This document shows, one piece after another, positions 47,421-55,243 of a DNA stretch of 64,000 nt. Within the stretch, counting starts at the first letter, position 1; the number at the start of each line of letters is the position of its first letter. The DNA lies in assembly GCA_018654575.1 (NCBI GenBank), contig JABILI010000014.1, forward strand, positions 62,001 through 126,000, given 5' to 3'. Made by a program: the position numbers and the translations under genes. Origin of the DNA: Porticoccaceae bacterium. Lineage in GTDB: Bacteria > Pseudomonadota > Gammaproteobacteria > Pseudomonadales > Porticoccaceae. Below the pieces are notes generated by a model. The model was not told the DNA's origin and searched no databases. It saw only the letters and a program-made list of their open reading frames with translations.

Positions 47421-48202
47421 CTAGGAGATGGACCGCATCGGTGAGGGAGCTAGATAACCGACCGGCCTTATCCGTTGATCCGTCGTTGCGGTTAATTTTC
47501 GGGTTTGACCGGGTCTTTTCAGTCGCGGTAATTAGTTCCAGGGGCCGCGCTAAGAAATTCCTTACATTAATATTTTATGGAGTAGCCATCACATTATCGA
47601 CAATTATTAGACGCACCATTTTTGTGTACAAAATCTTTTTTGGTAAGGTTAGTGGGCTCTCATATGAGTAAGGGTTATTGGAGGGAGACTTTAACGTAAC
47701 ACAGAAAGTAACATGTGTTGCTTTTAAAAATTAATAAATCTATTAAAATCAATAGTTTACGCCGCCACAGATAAACTATCATTGAACCAATTCATTCCCG
47801 CGTATTAGTAATACTAGGGTAGAGCAGGAGTTCCTTCTGACAAAGGGGGGGGTAGTTCAATGTGTAAAACTCTGATTAATGGGTGCGAATAAAAAGGATT
47901 GTGTTGCGGACCGTGATTCCAATACTCGAGTTAATAGCCTTTGTTACAAACTTTGTAACCAGCACAGAGCTAACCAACTGAAAGAAAGCAAGAACTATGG
48001 TTGGTTGATAACGGTGCTAAAAAACAGGTATTACAAGGGAGTTACAAACATGCTAACTCATGCTGTAACCTATTGTTTTATGCAAAGCAATCATTTGCTC
48101 CTCTTAGCCAGCCCGAACAAGTTTCATAAGTTCCTTCTCATTAGAATTAGTAGATTATACTATTGTCCATAAATGAAGTTATTATTGTCAACAGACTTTT
48201 AT
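47421..48202. other. Non-coding stretch with a palindrome and GTTACA repeats
   Basis: This 782-base region contains only doubtful short ORFs (76 and 97 codons without family features or good codon pattern). It has a 17-base palindrome and further GTTACA-type elements (listed separately). It separates the respiratory cargo from the polymerase-like gene, and probably marks the border between cargo and mobile-element functions. Confidence 0.5.
47943..47959. promoter_or_regulatory. 17-bp palindrome GTTACAAA-C-TTTGTAAC, possible operator
   Basis: The two eight-base arms are perfect inverted repeats around a single C. A half site GTTACAAA recurs at 48041-48048 and TGTAAC at 48064-48069. Repeated half sites suggest binding of a dimeric regulator; no regulator of this element was recognised. 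Confidence 0.45.
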
Positions 48203-49426
48203 CTATCCAAGTGCTATCGGCCAACCTCTAGACCGCCAAGCCTTCCTGATGGCAGCTCTGGCCTTATCGGCACCACTCTCAGGAACGATCAAACTGTCAT
48301 GCACTGAATAAGCAGGGATGTCTATTTCCTGTAGTGACTCCATTGCCTCTATGATGGCTTCAGCCTCTAAGAATTGAAAGGTTGCCCAATCGTAGCCCGA
48401 TTCTCCCAGGGCCTTGAAGCACGGAATGGTCTTGCATAGCGTTTGTTTCACCTCTTCAATATCAACATCAATCTCATTCGGCCACGTACTGGCTAGCTTG
48501 CCTTGGCCGAAGGATGCGGTGACGTAAGCCTTAACAACCTCTCTATCGATACCTTCAACCACATATAGGTCTGCACCGTCTGAAACATCATGACCCATTA
48601 GACCGACGTAGATCGACAGATGACTAGCCGACACATCGACTTCCACAACAGCTTCTCCATTAATGAGCATGGCGGCCCTTGTGTCGCCGGGTAATTGTTG
48701 ATAACCAGAGCCGACAGCGTACAGCCTGCCACCCTGATTCCAATCAAAACCTTTCTCATCTCCCAGGTTGAAGCCTCGGCGGTAGCCTTCAAAAACGCCG
48801 CCAGTAAGTGTTTGCTGTGCAAGGTATTCGTTTATGTTTTCTACTTGATCAATAATTGCTTGTGCTTGAGGTGTGATGGCAAAGTCCATTACGGTCCCTT
48901 GAAGTTCGCCATGCTTAGAGGACTTGAGTCTCAGAACGGACTTCGGTAGTGCAGTGTGGTATTGCTCATTCAGCAGCTCAAGATTAACGCCTTTCGATTC
49001 CGCTAGAGCTATAAGACTCTTAGTGGCTCTAAAGCGGCTAGCAGAACCAGCGATATATCCATCGTCAAAGGGATTCTGATGATTCGTGCCTACGTGATAG
49101 TCCACATAACCAAGGTCCTGCAGCACCGGCATGATTCTATGCCAGGTTTTATAGCCCACAGGTTCCCCAGTAAAGTTGCTGATTCCTGTCGCGCGGTAAG
49201 CCCATTGGCTGGAGTCACCCGCATATGCTTTAAGCAAGTCGCCTAGGACTAAGTCTACTCCTTGCTCAAAGGTTACTTGATCTTTGGCCTTTCTTACCCT
49301 TATACGGCTCTCAGAGGCCTGTATAATCTTCACTACGCTATGTGCTAACGCAGAAGACTCAGGCTCACACGCACTTGTGGTAAAGGCTATCATCCTGCCT
49401 TTACTCATTATTTCGTAATCACTCAA
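48203..49426 (-). CDS. Divergent family-A polymerase-like protein of the mobile element
   Basis: The 407-residue protein has an N-terminal winged-helix-like part (WHRIMPVLQDLGYVDYHVG, about 95-115). Its C-terminal region carries the order of motifs expected in a family-A polymerase palm: GGRLYAVGSGYQQLPGDTR (232-250), motif A-like VVEVDVSASHLSIYVGLMG (260-278), an O-helix-like DREVVKAYV (294-302) and motif C-like IPAYSVHDSLIVP (370-382). The Asp of motif A and the HD of motif C are present. It is too short for a full Pol I and has no exonuclease domain. It probably replicates or primes the element. The start (TTG at 49426) is uncertain; ATG at 49408 is an alternative. Confidence 0.62.
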   Translation of the reverse strand: MSDYEIMSKGRMIAFTTSACEPESSALAHSVVKIIQASESRIRVRKAKDQVTFEQGVDLVLGDLLKAYAGDSSQWAYRATGISNFTGEPVGYKTWHRIMPVLQDLGYVDYHVGTNHQNPFDDGYIAGSASRFRATKSLIALAESKGVNLELLNEQYHTALPKSVLRLKSSKHGELQGTVMDFAITPQAQAIIDQVENINEYLAQQTLTGGVFEGYRRGFNLGDEKGFDWNQGGRLYAVGSGYQQLPGDTRAAMLINGEAVVEVDVSASHLSIYVGLMGHDVSDGADLYVVEGIDREVVKAYVTASFGQGKLASTWPNEIDVDIEEVKQTLCKTIPCFKALGESGYDWATFQFLEAEAIIEAMESLQEIDIPAYSVHDSLIVPESGADKARAAIRKAWRSRGWPIALG

Positions 49427-50159
49427 ATCGCTGTATCCCTTTTGTGATGTGCGTCCTTACGGTTACTAGTATACCTAGGAGGGTCTCTAAGTAATCTGAG
49501 TGGGCAATAAGCCCATAAGGAACAAGCTGATATACGTAAAAGTATGATGTATAGACTGCACAGTGGCAACGGGTGCTAATGCTTAGAGGGTTCTGTTAGA
49601 CCGTGTAGATGGCCCTAACAACTACTACTACAAATATAACCTACATAGATAGTGCTATAGACGGCCTTTAGAATACCAGAGCTACAGATACATAGAAGAA
49701 GTAGCTCACACGGTTGGTCAACAAGTCTCCATGACACAAGGGGGTAGGTACTTATCTGACACACCTGACCCCACGAGCGCATCCCCAGCTGATCTTGCAC
49801 AATGCCAAATTTAGATTAGTTATTATTAATAATATCAATGGCTTATGGTGTCGAGGTGAGTGTCACGGATGTGTTAGCTGTCTAGAGTATTGTCCCAGAG
49901 GCACAACTCTGTCGTCAAAATTGCAGGTGACATTATTAACTACTGTTTTTGTTGCTTAAAATGAAGGGTCATTTAAGCCCGCCTACTACGGCATTGGTAG
50001 GGTTCCAGAATTTCTACCTAAAGTCCTTTATGGGGCTGTTTACGGTCTTCTACAGCCATCGGCAGCTTGGGGCAGGAGTCTGTCATTTGATGGTATGGCG
50101 AGAGGCCGAATAACCCTAAAGAATCTGTAAAAGAACCGACCCAATTTAACGAAATAAAC
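49427..50159. other. Right terminal non-coding stretch of the element
   Basis: These 733 bases lie between the polymerase-like gene and the right subterminal repeat. No convincing ORF is present. A further TGTCTAGAG, one base different from the integrase repeat unit, is at 49879-49887 and may be another arm-type site. Confidence 0.5.
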
Positions 50160-50180
50160 TGTCTAGAAAACTGTCTAGAA
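50160..50180 (+). repeat. Right copy of 21-bp subterminal repeat (probable integrase arm site)
   Basis: TGTCTAGAAAACTGTCTAGAA is identical to 28566-28586 and in the same orientation. It ends 49 bases before the right att repeat. Confidence 0.8.
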
Positions 50181-50229
50181 ATTTAAAGATTAATTTATTA
50201 ACTTGTTGTTTTTGTTGATATTTTAGCCA

Positions 50230-50247
50230 TTGGTCGGGGATGAGGGA
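50230..50247. repeat. Right attachment repeat (3' end of tRNA-Pro)
   Basis: TTGGTCGGGGATGAGGGA, identical to 28483-28500, includes the CCA end, acceptor strand and part of the T-arm of tRNA-Pro on the minus strand, so the tRNA remains complete after integration. Confidence 0.93.
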
Positions 50248-50307
50248 TTCGAACCCCCGACATCCTGCTCCCAAAGCAGGCGCGCTACCAGACTGCGCTA
50301 ATCCCCG
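50231..50307 (-). tRNA. tRNA-Pro (TGG)
   Basis: The minus strand folds with acceptor CGGGGAT/ATCCCCG, anticodon arm CCTGC-TTTGGGA-GCAGG (anticodon TGG) and T-arm GGTTCGAATCC, with encoded CCA. Its 3' end is the integration target. Joining its flank across the island places tRNA-Arg 22 nt downstream, as in a Pro-Arg-His operon. Confidence 0.97.
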
Positions 50308-50342
50308 AATTGCTTTCCATGCGGTCTTTCTCAAGAGCGCGC

Positions 50343-50371
50343 ATAATACTGACAGAGCGTGTTTTCGTCAA
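50343..50371 (-). promoter_or_regulatory. Strong sigma-70 promoter of the tRNA-Pro operon
   Basis: On the minus strand TTGACG (50366-50371), 17 bases, TATTAT (50343-50348), then a GC-rich GCGCGC discriminator typical of stringently controlled stable RNA promoters. Transcription would start near 50336, about 30 bases before tRNA-Pro. Confidence 0.82.
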
Positions 50372-50498
50372 TGTGAAATCACAACTTCAGACAAGAATAT
50401 CAGGGAGTTTTTTCAGATGTTGATCAACCGGACCCGATTAGGTGAAATATTATGTTTATAATTCCATCCACAATCACCAATTTAGAGGAGGTTGCGCT

Positions 50499-51992
50499 AT
50501 GAAGATTTTTGCCGTGGTCCTGGCCATATCCCTGACTGTGTCAGGCGCGGGATGGCTATATCTCGAATCAGACCCGGCTAGGCCGACACCTTCTACAGCT
50601 GTCGACGTGCCCGCATTTATAGGTTCGCCAGCGGCCACAAGACCGGTAGTAGAGAAATCCCAACGTTTTCAGCACCCAGCCCTTGCTCCGGTAGGGTTGA
50701 ACAGTATGCATAACGACGCTGCCCAGAGTGATAGTTATCCCTGGTCAGGTCCCCTAGGTATTCAGCCGGAAGTTAGTACCCGGCAGTTCCATCGCTGGCT
50801 GGGCAGTTGTGTCGCCCAGACTTTTAATAGCAGAGGCCAGATGATTGGCACTTGCGTCACGCCCTTTGGCGTCATCCTGGTGGCGCGTGATCCAAACACA
50901 TTGGAAATACTCGCTAGGCAGGTAATCACCCGTTGGCTACCTATCGGGAAGAAGTTTAGTGGTGGTGTTTACTTCCATTTAGATAGTCAGGATAGGGTGC
51001 TGCTGGCCACCAATGACATGGCGATTCAGTTGTGGGAGTTGACGCAGCAAAGCGGCGATTACCAATGGTCGTTGCAAGAAAGTATTCCTCTTGCCAATTT
51101 GCTGGATTCTGCTGGCACCAGGCCTCATCGAATTATCGATGTAATTCCCGACTGGCAGGGTAACTACTGGCTTATTACTCGAGCAGGTGTTGTTGGCATG
51201 GTCAGTGCCGATGGTGAAGCTGGTGCTGCTGTGTCGCTAAATATCCATGGCGAGCAGGAAGGCATAGATAACGCTCTCGCTGTTGGGGAGAAGGGTGTTT
51301 TTGTGGTCTCCAGTCATGCTATATACAGCTTCCGGCGTAGCAGTGAGGGTGAGCTAACCATGCAATGGCGGCAGGCATATGATCGTGGCAGCGCAGCCAA
51401 AGAGGGCACTATGGGTTTCGGTTCTGGTACCACTCCCACCTTAGTGGGGCGAGATTACGTGGCGATTACTGATAACGCCGATGGTCAGGTTAATATCATG
51501 GTCTATGATCAAGATGACGGGGCTGTGGTCTGCAAGCATGGTATCTTTCCAGCTGATAAGGGCACTACTGAAAATTCTTTGGCGTCGGTAGGACGTTCAC
51601 TGATCGCTGAAAACAATTTCGGCTATTCGGGCCCCAAAAACGTACCGACATCAGAGCCGGGGCTCGCTCGTGTCGATATTCTTGCAGACGGTAGCGGCTG
51701 TGAAACCGTATGGGAAAACCTGGAAATAACGTCGCCGTCTGCGGTGCCCAAAGTCTCCGAAGCCAGCGGCTTGATCTATCTTTACACACGTGACGAGGCC
51801 AATCCTGCTGATTTACACGCCTGGTATTTCACAGCGGTAGATTTCCATACAGGAGAGCCTATCTACAAGTTACTCACTGGTACAGGGTGGCTCTTCAATA
51901 ATCACTATGGTTCTATTTCAATTGATCCCGATGGCGCCGCCTATGTGGGTATTATGGGCGGCCTAATAAAGATCAAAGACAGCGACCTATGA
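50499..51992 (+). CDS. Secreted beta-propeller-like protein of unknown function
   Basis: The ATG at 50499 follows GAGGAGG; the track start is 19 codons too early. The 497-residue protein has a signal/anchor (MKIFAVVLAISLTVSGAGWLY). The rest resembles a quinoprotein or strictosidine synthase-like propeller, with repeated blades such as GGVYFHLDSQDRVLLATND, DWQGNYWLITRAG, DNADGQVNIMVYDQDDG and ISIDPDGAAYVGIMGG. No quinone- or metal-binding residues are identified. It is the first gene outside the right boundary of the island. Confidence 0.68.
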   Translation: MKIFAVVLAISLTVSGAGWLYLESDPARPTPSTAVDVPAFIGSPAATRPVVEKSQRFQHPALAPVGLNSMHNDAAQSDSYPWSGPLGIQPEVSTRQFHRWLGSCVAQTFNSRGQMIGTCVTPFGVILVARDPNTLEILARQVITRWLPIGKKFSGGVYFHLDSQDRVLLATNDMAIQLWELTQQSGDYQWSLQESIPLANLLDSAGTRPHRIIDVIPDWQGNYWLITRAGVVGMVSADGEAGAAVSLNIHGEQEGIDNALAVGEKGVFVVSSHAIYSFRRSSEGELTMQWRQAYDRGSAAKEGTMGFGSGTTPTLVGRDYVAITDNADGQVNIMVYDQDDGAVVCKHGIFPADKGTTENSLASVGRSLIAENNFGYSGPKNVPTSEPGLARVDILADGSGCETVWENLEITSPSAVPKVSEASGLIYLYTRDEANPADLHAWYFTAVDFHTGEPIYKLLTGTGWLFNNHYGSISIDPDGAAYVGIMGGLIKIKDSDL

Positions 51993-52047
51993 ATCTCAAA
52001 TGGCTGTGTTACGCGCCTAAAAAGAACAAATGTTGGAGCCCATGTAA

Positions 52048-52701
52048 ATGCAAAGTGTCGTTTTGAACAACCATTCTTGTCCATTGTGCTGCAACGATAA
52101 TTTAGCAGATTATCACTGCGATAAGCATCGTTATTATTTGCAGTGCAAGCGGTGCTCCTTGGTTTCTGTGCCAAGGCAGTTTCATCTTTCTTCAGAGGCT
52201 GAAAAGGAGGTTTATGATCAACACCAAAATAATCTTAATGATCAAGGTTACAGAAAGTTTCTAAGTCGTCTTGCTGACCCTTTACTTGAAAAACTTGCGC
52301 CTAATAGTTTTGGTCTAGACTTTGGCAGCGGCCCGGGGCCCACTTTATCGCTAATGCTTGAAGAAAAGGGGCATAAGGTAAATATTTATGATCCTTTTTA
52401 CGCCCCAGATAAACGGGCCCTTGCTGGCCACTATGATTTTATTACTAGTACCGAAGTGGTTGAGCACCTAGCGGCGCCGGGGAAAGAACTCAATCGGCTG
52501 TGGGGATTATTAAAGCATGGAGGCTACCTGGGACTAATGACCAAACAGGTTGCTGACCGAGAGTCTTTTGACCGCTGGCACTATAAAAACGATCCAACCC
52601 ACATTAGTTTTTTCTCACAACAGAGTTTTGAATACCTGGGCGCCACGTGGGGCAGTGCGCCCGTCTTTATTGGCGCAGACGTAATACTCTTTAGGAAGTA
52701 G
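52048..52701 (+). CDS. Zinc-ribbon class I SAM-dependent methyltransferase
   Basis: The 217-residue protein begins with paired cysteines (CPLCCNDNLADYHCDKHRY, then QCKRCSLVSVP), a small zinc-ribbon-like module common to sugar and small-molecule methyltransferases. A class I core follows with GLDFGSGPGPTLSLMLEEKG (SAM site) and YDFITSTEVVEHLAAPG, where the Glu-His lies before the active site. The substrate is unknown. It is on the same strand as the propeller gene (55-base gap), so the two could be cotranscribed. Confidence 0.82.
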   Translation: MQSVVLNNHSCPLCCNDNLADYHCDKHRYYLQCKRCSLVSVPRQFHLSSEAEKEVYDQHQNNLNDQGYRKFLSRLADPLLEKLAPNSFGLDFGSGPGPTLSLMLEEKGHKVNIYDPFYAPDKRALAGHYDFITSTEVVEHLAAPGKELNRLWGLLKHGGYLGLMTKQVADRESFDRWHYKNDPTHISFFSQQSFEYLGATWGSAPVFIGADVILFRK

Positions 52702-53083
52702 CTAGAACCTTTTCCCTTGCCGTAACAAAAGCCTTCACAGGCCTGCCAATATCGGACTCGGTTGTGACCCACGAACAGACGCTTAATACCCCCTATGACA
52801 GCGGCATACTGCTATGCGCAGTCGACGCGGGTGAACCAGGCTTATGTAGCTGTTTGAGAATCTCTGAACCGTCACCGTTTTCAACAGGCATAACCTCACG
52901 TCTCGTCATAAAGAGCTTTAAGCTGTTGTTCTGCGTGTATTTTGTCGCGTAGAGACATATCTAAATTGATCCGTTCTTGATAGATTTCAATGATAATCAG
53001 AATAAGAAGCAGTAAACCATAGACTAAACCTTCTAGAAAGTTAGAATATCGTTCTTTAAACAAAATGAACCCAGAGAAGACTT
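52702..53083. other. Intergenic region holding one possible small membrane ORF
   Basis: This 382-base gap between the methyltransferase and the fatty-acid oxidation gene carries no plus-strand gene. The only candidate is the short minus-strand ORF listed separately. Confidence 0.5.
52896..53063 (-). CDS. Possible small single-pass membrane protein (TTG start)
   Basis: A 55-codon minus-strand frame reads FKERYSNFLEGLVYG, a hydrophobic LLLLILIIIEIY helix and a charged helical tail (QERINLDMSLRDKI) to a TGA at 52896. The amino-acid pattern is protein-like, with one clear membrane helix. There is no ATG, the ribosome site is weak, and the only start is TTG with an in-frame stop upstream. It may be a real small gene or a decayed one. 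Confidence 0.3.
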   Translation of the reverse strand: MFKERYSNFLEGLVYGLLLLILIIIEIYQERINLDMSLRDKIHAEQQLKALYDET

Positions 53084-55243
53084 ATGTTCAGTGGACAAAC
53101 CCTTACGCTAAAAATGATTGAAAATGACTTCGCCGAGATTAATTTCAATAGCCTTACAGGCTCGGTTAACAAGTTTGACAAGAAAACACTGGGCGAGCTG
53201 GAAACAGCGGTGGGGATGCTAAAGAGTGAAGCGTCCATCAAGGGTCTGCTGGTAAGTAGCAGCAAGTCGGTTTTCGTAGTGGGAGCCGATATTACTGAAT
53301 TTACCGCGATGTTTGCCGCACCAAAAGAAGAATTTATAGCGGGGGCTCAGCACGCTAACGGTCTTTTCTCGGCCATTGAAGATCTCCCTTACCCTTCGGT
53401 AGCGGCCATTAATGGGTTTGCCCTTGGCGGCGGCTTCGAAATCTGTCTGGCCTGTGATTCACGAGTCATGAATATTAAGGCGACTATAGGGCTGCCTGAG
53501 ACCGGGCTTGGTATAATCCCAGGATGGGGTGGTACTGTGCGTCTCCCTAGGCTGATTGGTTTTACTACAGCAGCTCAGTGGATCTCTTCAGGGGTGCAAC
53601 AATCAGCTCAATCAGCTTTACAAGCAGGCGCTGTGGACCAGTTAATAGAGGCCGATAGTGTAAGAGACGCGGCCCTCTCATTGCTGGTATCCCATGCCAA
53701 TGGCGAAGTGGACTTTGAAGAGCGTCGAATCAGCAAACGCTCTGCAGTCAACGTCAGTTCGCCCGAGATCGCGGAAACAGCGGACAAACTTCAGAGTGCT
53801 ATTTTGGGTAGATCGGGCAACAAGTATCCTGCGCCGTTAAAGGTGATAGGGCTATTAAGTGCCGCGGCTTTGGTTGATCGAGACACGGCGATTGATTTGG
53901 AAAACCAAACATTTTATGAATTGAGCCACACAGCAGAGGCGAGGGCGCTAGTTGGCCTGTTTTTGGGTGGTCAATATGTCGTCAAACAAGCGAAAGTCCG
54001 CAACGCGCCTTTTAAAGATAGCGCACAGCCCATTAGTAGTGCAGCGGTTATTGGTGCCGGTATTATGGGTGGCGGTATCGCCTATCAAAATGCTTTAAAG
54101 GGTTATTCGGTTGTCATGAAGGATATTGCCCAGCCAGCCCTCGACCTCGGCATGAGTGAGGCAGCCAAACTTCTAAATAAGGGTGTACAACGCGGCAAAC
54201 TAACCGAGGCTAAGTCGGCTCAAATTATCAGTCAAATACAACCAACCCTCGACGATACAGCTATTAGCGATAGCAATATGGTAGTTGAGGCGGTGGTCGA
54301 AATAGAGTCGGTTAAGGCCCAGGTTCTGGCCACGGTAGAAGCTCAGCTGTCAAACCCAGATAGCATCATTACCTCGAACACTTCAACGATCTCTATTACG
54401 TCTCTTGCAGAGTCATTGCAGCGTCCAGAAAACTTTTGTGGCATGCACTTTTTTAATCCCGTTCATGCCATGCCCCTTGTAGAGATTATTCGTGGAGAAA
54501 AAACCTCAGATAAAACTATTGCAGCGGTCTGTGCCTATACCCTAAGCCTTGGCAAAAAACCTATTGTCGTCAATGACTGCCCTGGTTTCTTGGTCAATCG
54601 CGTCCTCTTTGCCACTATGTTCGGCATGGAAATGTTAATCGCGGAGGGGGCTGACTTTCAACAGATCGACCATGCACTTGAGGCCTGGGGCTTGCCTATG
54701 GGTCCGGCCTATCTCTCTGATGTTGTCGGATTGGACACTATTGTTCATTGTTATTCCGTCATGCTGGCTGGAATACCGGAACGTTTCATTGAGATCTCGC
54801 CAGCCCGTCCATCTGCAATGCTGGTAGATGCAAATAGGCTAGGCCAAAAGAATGGTCTTGGTTATTACGGATATCAAAATGACGAGAGGGGCCGCGCAGC
54901 AAAGGCGCCAGACCCGTTGGTTATCCAGGCTTTTGAAGAACAATTTGGCACAACACGACCATTTGATGAGCAGGAGATAGTGACTCGTGTACTGCTGCCC
55001 ATGGGGATGGAAATGGCCCGTTGCCTGGAAGAGGACATCGTTGGCTCTCCAACCGAGGCAGACATGGCATTGATTTACGGACTTGGTTTCCCATCGTTTA
55101 GAGGCGGCATCTGTCGCTGGATGGACGAGATTGGATTGGCTGAAATTTGCGCCCTGGGTGACCAATACAGTCACATCAGTCCTCTGTATCAACCCACCGA
55201 CAGAATGCGTGCGATGGCGGCCAACGGAGAAACTTTTTACTAG
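53084..55243 (+). CDS. Multifunctional fatty-acid oxidation enzyme (FadB/FadJ type)
   Basis: The 719-residue protein has an N-terminal enoyl-CoA hydratase with both catalytic glutamates (AINGFALGGGFEICLACD and LPETGLGIIPGWGG). The C-terminal part is 3-hydroxyacyl-CoA dehydrogenase with the NAD site VIGAGIMGGGIAYQNALKG, SNTSTISITSLAE and FCGMHFFNPVHAMPLVEI (catalytic His). It would carry out two steps of beta-oxidation. FadB is usually followed by fadA thiolase; here the next gene is a convergent esterase, so the partner thiolase must lie elsewhere. Confidence 0.93.
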   Translation: MFSGQTLTLKMIENDFAEINFNSLTGSVNKFDKKTLGELETAVGMLKSEASIKGLLVSSSKSVFVVGADITEFTAMFAAPKEEFIAGAQHANGLFSAIEDLPYPSVAAINGFALGGGFEICLACDSRVMNIKATIGLPETGLGIIPGWGGTVRLPRLIGFTTAAQWISSGVQQSAQSALQAGAVDQLIEADSVRDAALSLLVSHANGEVDFEERRISKRSAVNVSSPEIAETADKLQSAILGRSGNKYPAPLKVIGLLSAAALVDRDTAIDLENQTFYELSHTAEARALVGLFLGGQYVVKQAKVRNAPFKDSAQPISSAAVIGAGIMGGGIAYQNALKGYSVVMKDIAQPALDLGMSEAAKLLNKGVQRGKLTEAKSAQIISQIQPTLDDTAISDSNMVVEAVVEIESVKAQVLATVEAQLSNPDSIITSNTSTISITSLAESLQRPENFCGMHFFNPVHAMPLVEIIRGEKTSDKTIAAVCAYTLSLGKKPIVVNDCPGFLVNRVLFATMFGMEMLIAEGADFQQIDHALEAWGLPMGPAYLSDVVGLDTIVHCYSVMLAGIPERFIEISPARPSAMLVDANRLGQKNGLGYYGYQNDERGRAAKAPDPLVIQAFEEQFGTTRPFDEQEIVTRVLLPMGMEMARCLEEDIVGSPTEADMALIYGLGFPSFRGGICRWMDEIGLAEICALGDQYSHISPLYQPTDRMRAMAANGETFY

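Larger units (their letters stand above)
28483..50247. mobile_element. 21.8-kb tRNA-Pro-integrated genomic island carrying low-oxygen respiration genes
   Basis: The element is bounded by the 18-bp att direct repeats. It has a tyrosine integrase beginning 114 bases inside the left end, a family-A polymerase-like gene near the right end, and identical 21-bp repeats just inside both ends. Between these lie nirK-nirV-SCO, an FNR regulator, a complete cbb3 oxidase operon and other cargo. No relaxase, conjugation, capsid or excisionase gene was recognised, so self-transfer is not evident. The island separates tRNA-Pro from tRNA-Arg and tRNA-His. The boundaries are read directly from sequence; the mobility is inferred. 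Confidence 0.88.

Noticed and set aside
47441-47671. 76-codon ORF directly after the acyl-CoA dehydrogenase
   Set aside because: No family resemblance, GTG start within a poor context, and no conservation clue; may be decayed sequence.
47879-48172. 97-codon ORF between acyl-CoA dehydrogenase and the polymerase-like gene
   Set aside because: Composition is not protein-like, there is no ribosome-binding site, and it runs through the GTTACAAA palindrome.
28483-50247. Prophage or conjugative element
   Set aside because: No capsid, terminase, portal, tail, relaxase or type IV secretion genes are present.
50146-50334. 62-codon minus-strand ORF in the track
   Set aside because: It translates tRNA-Pro and the att/arm repeats; the RNA gene explains the sequence.
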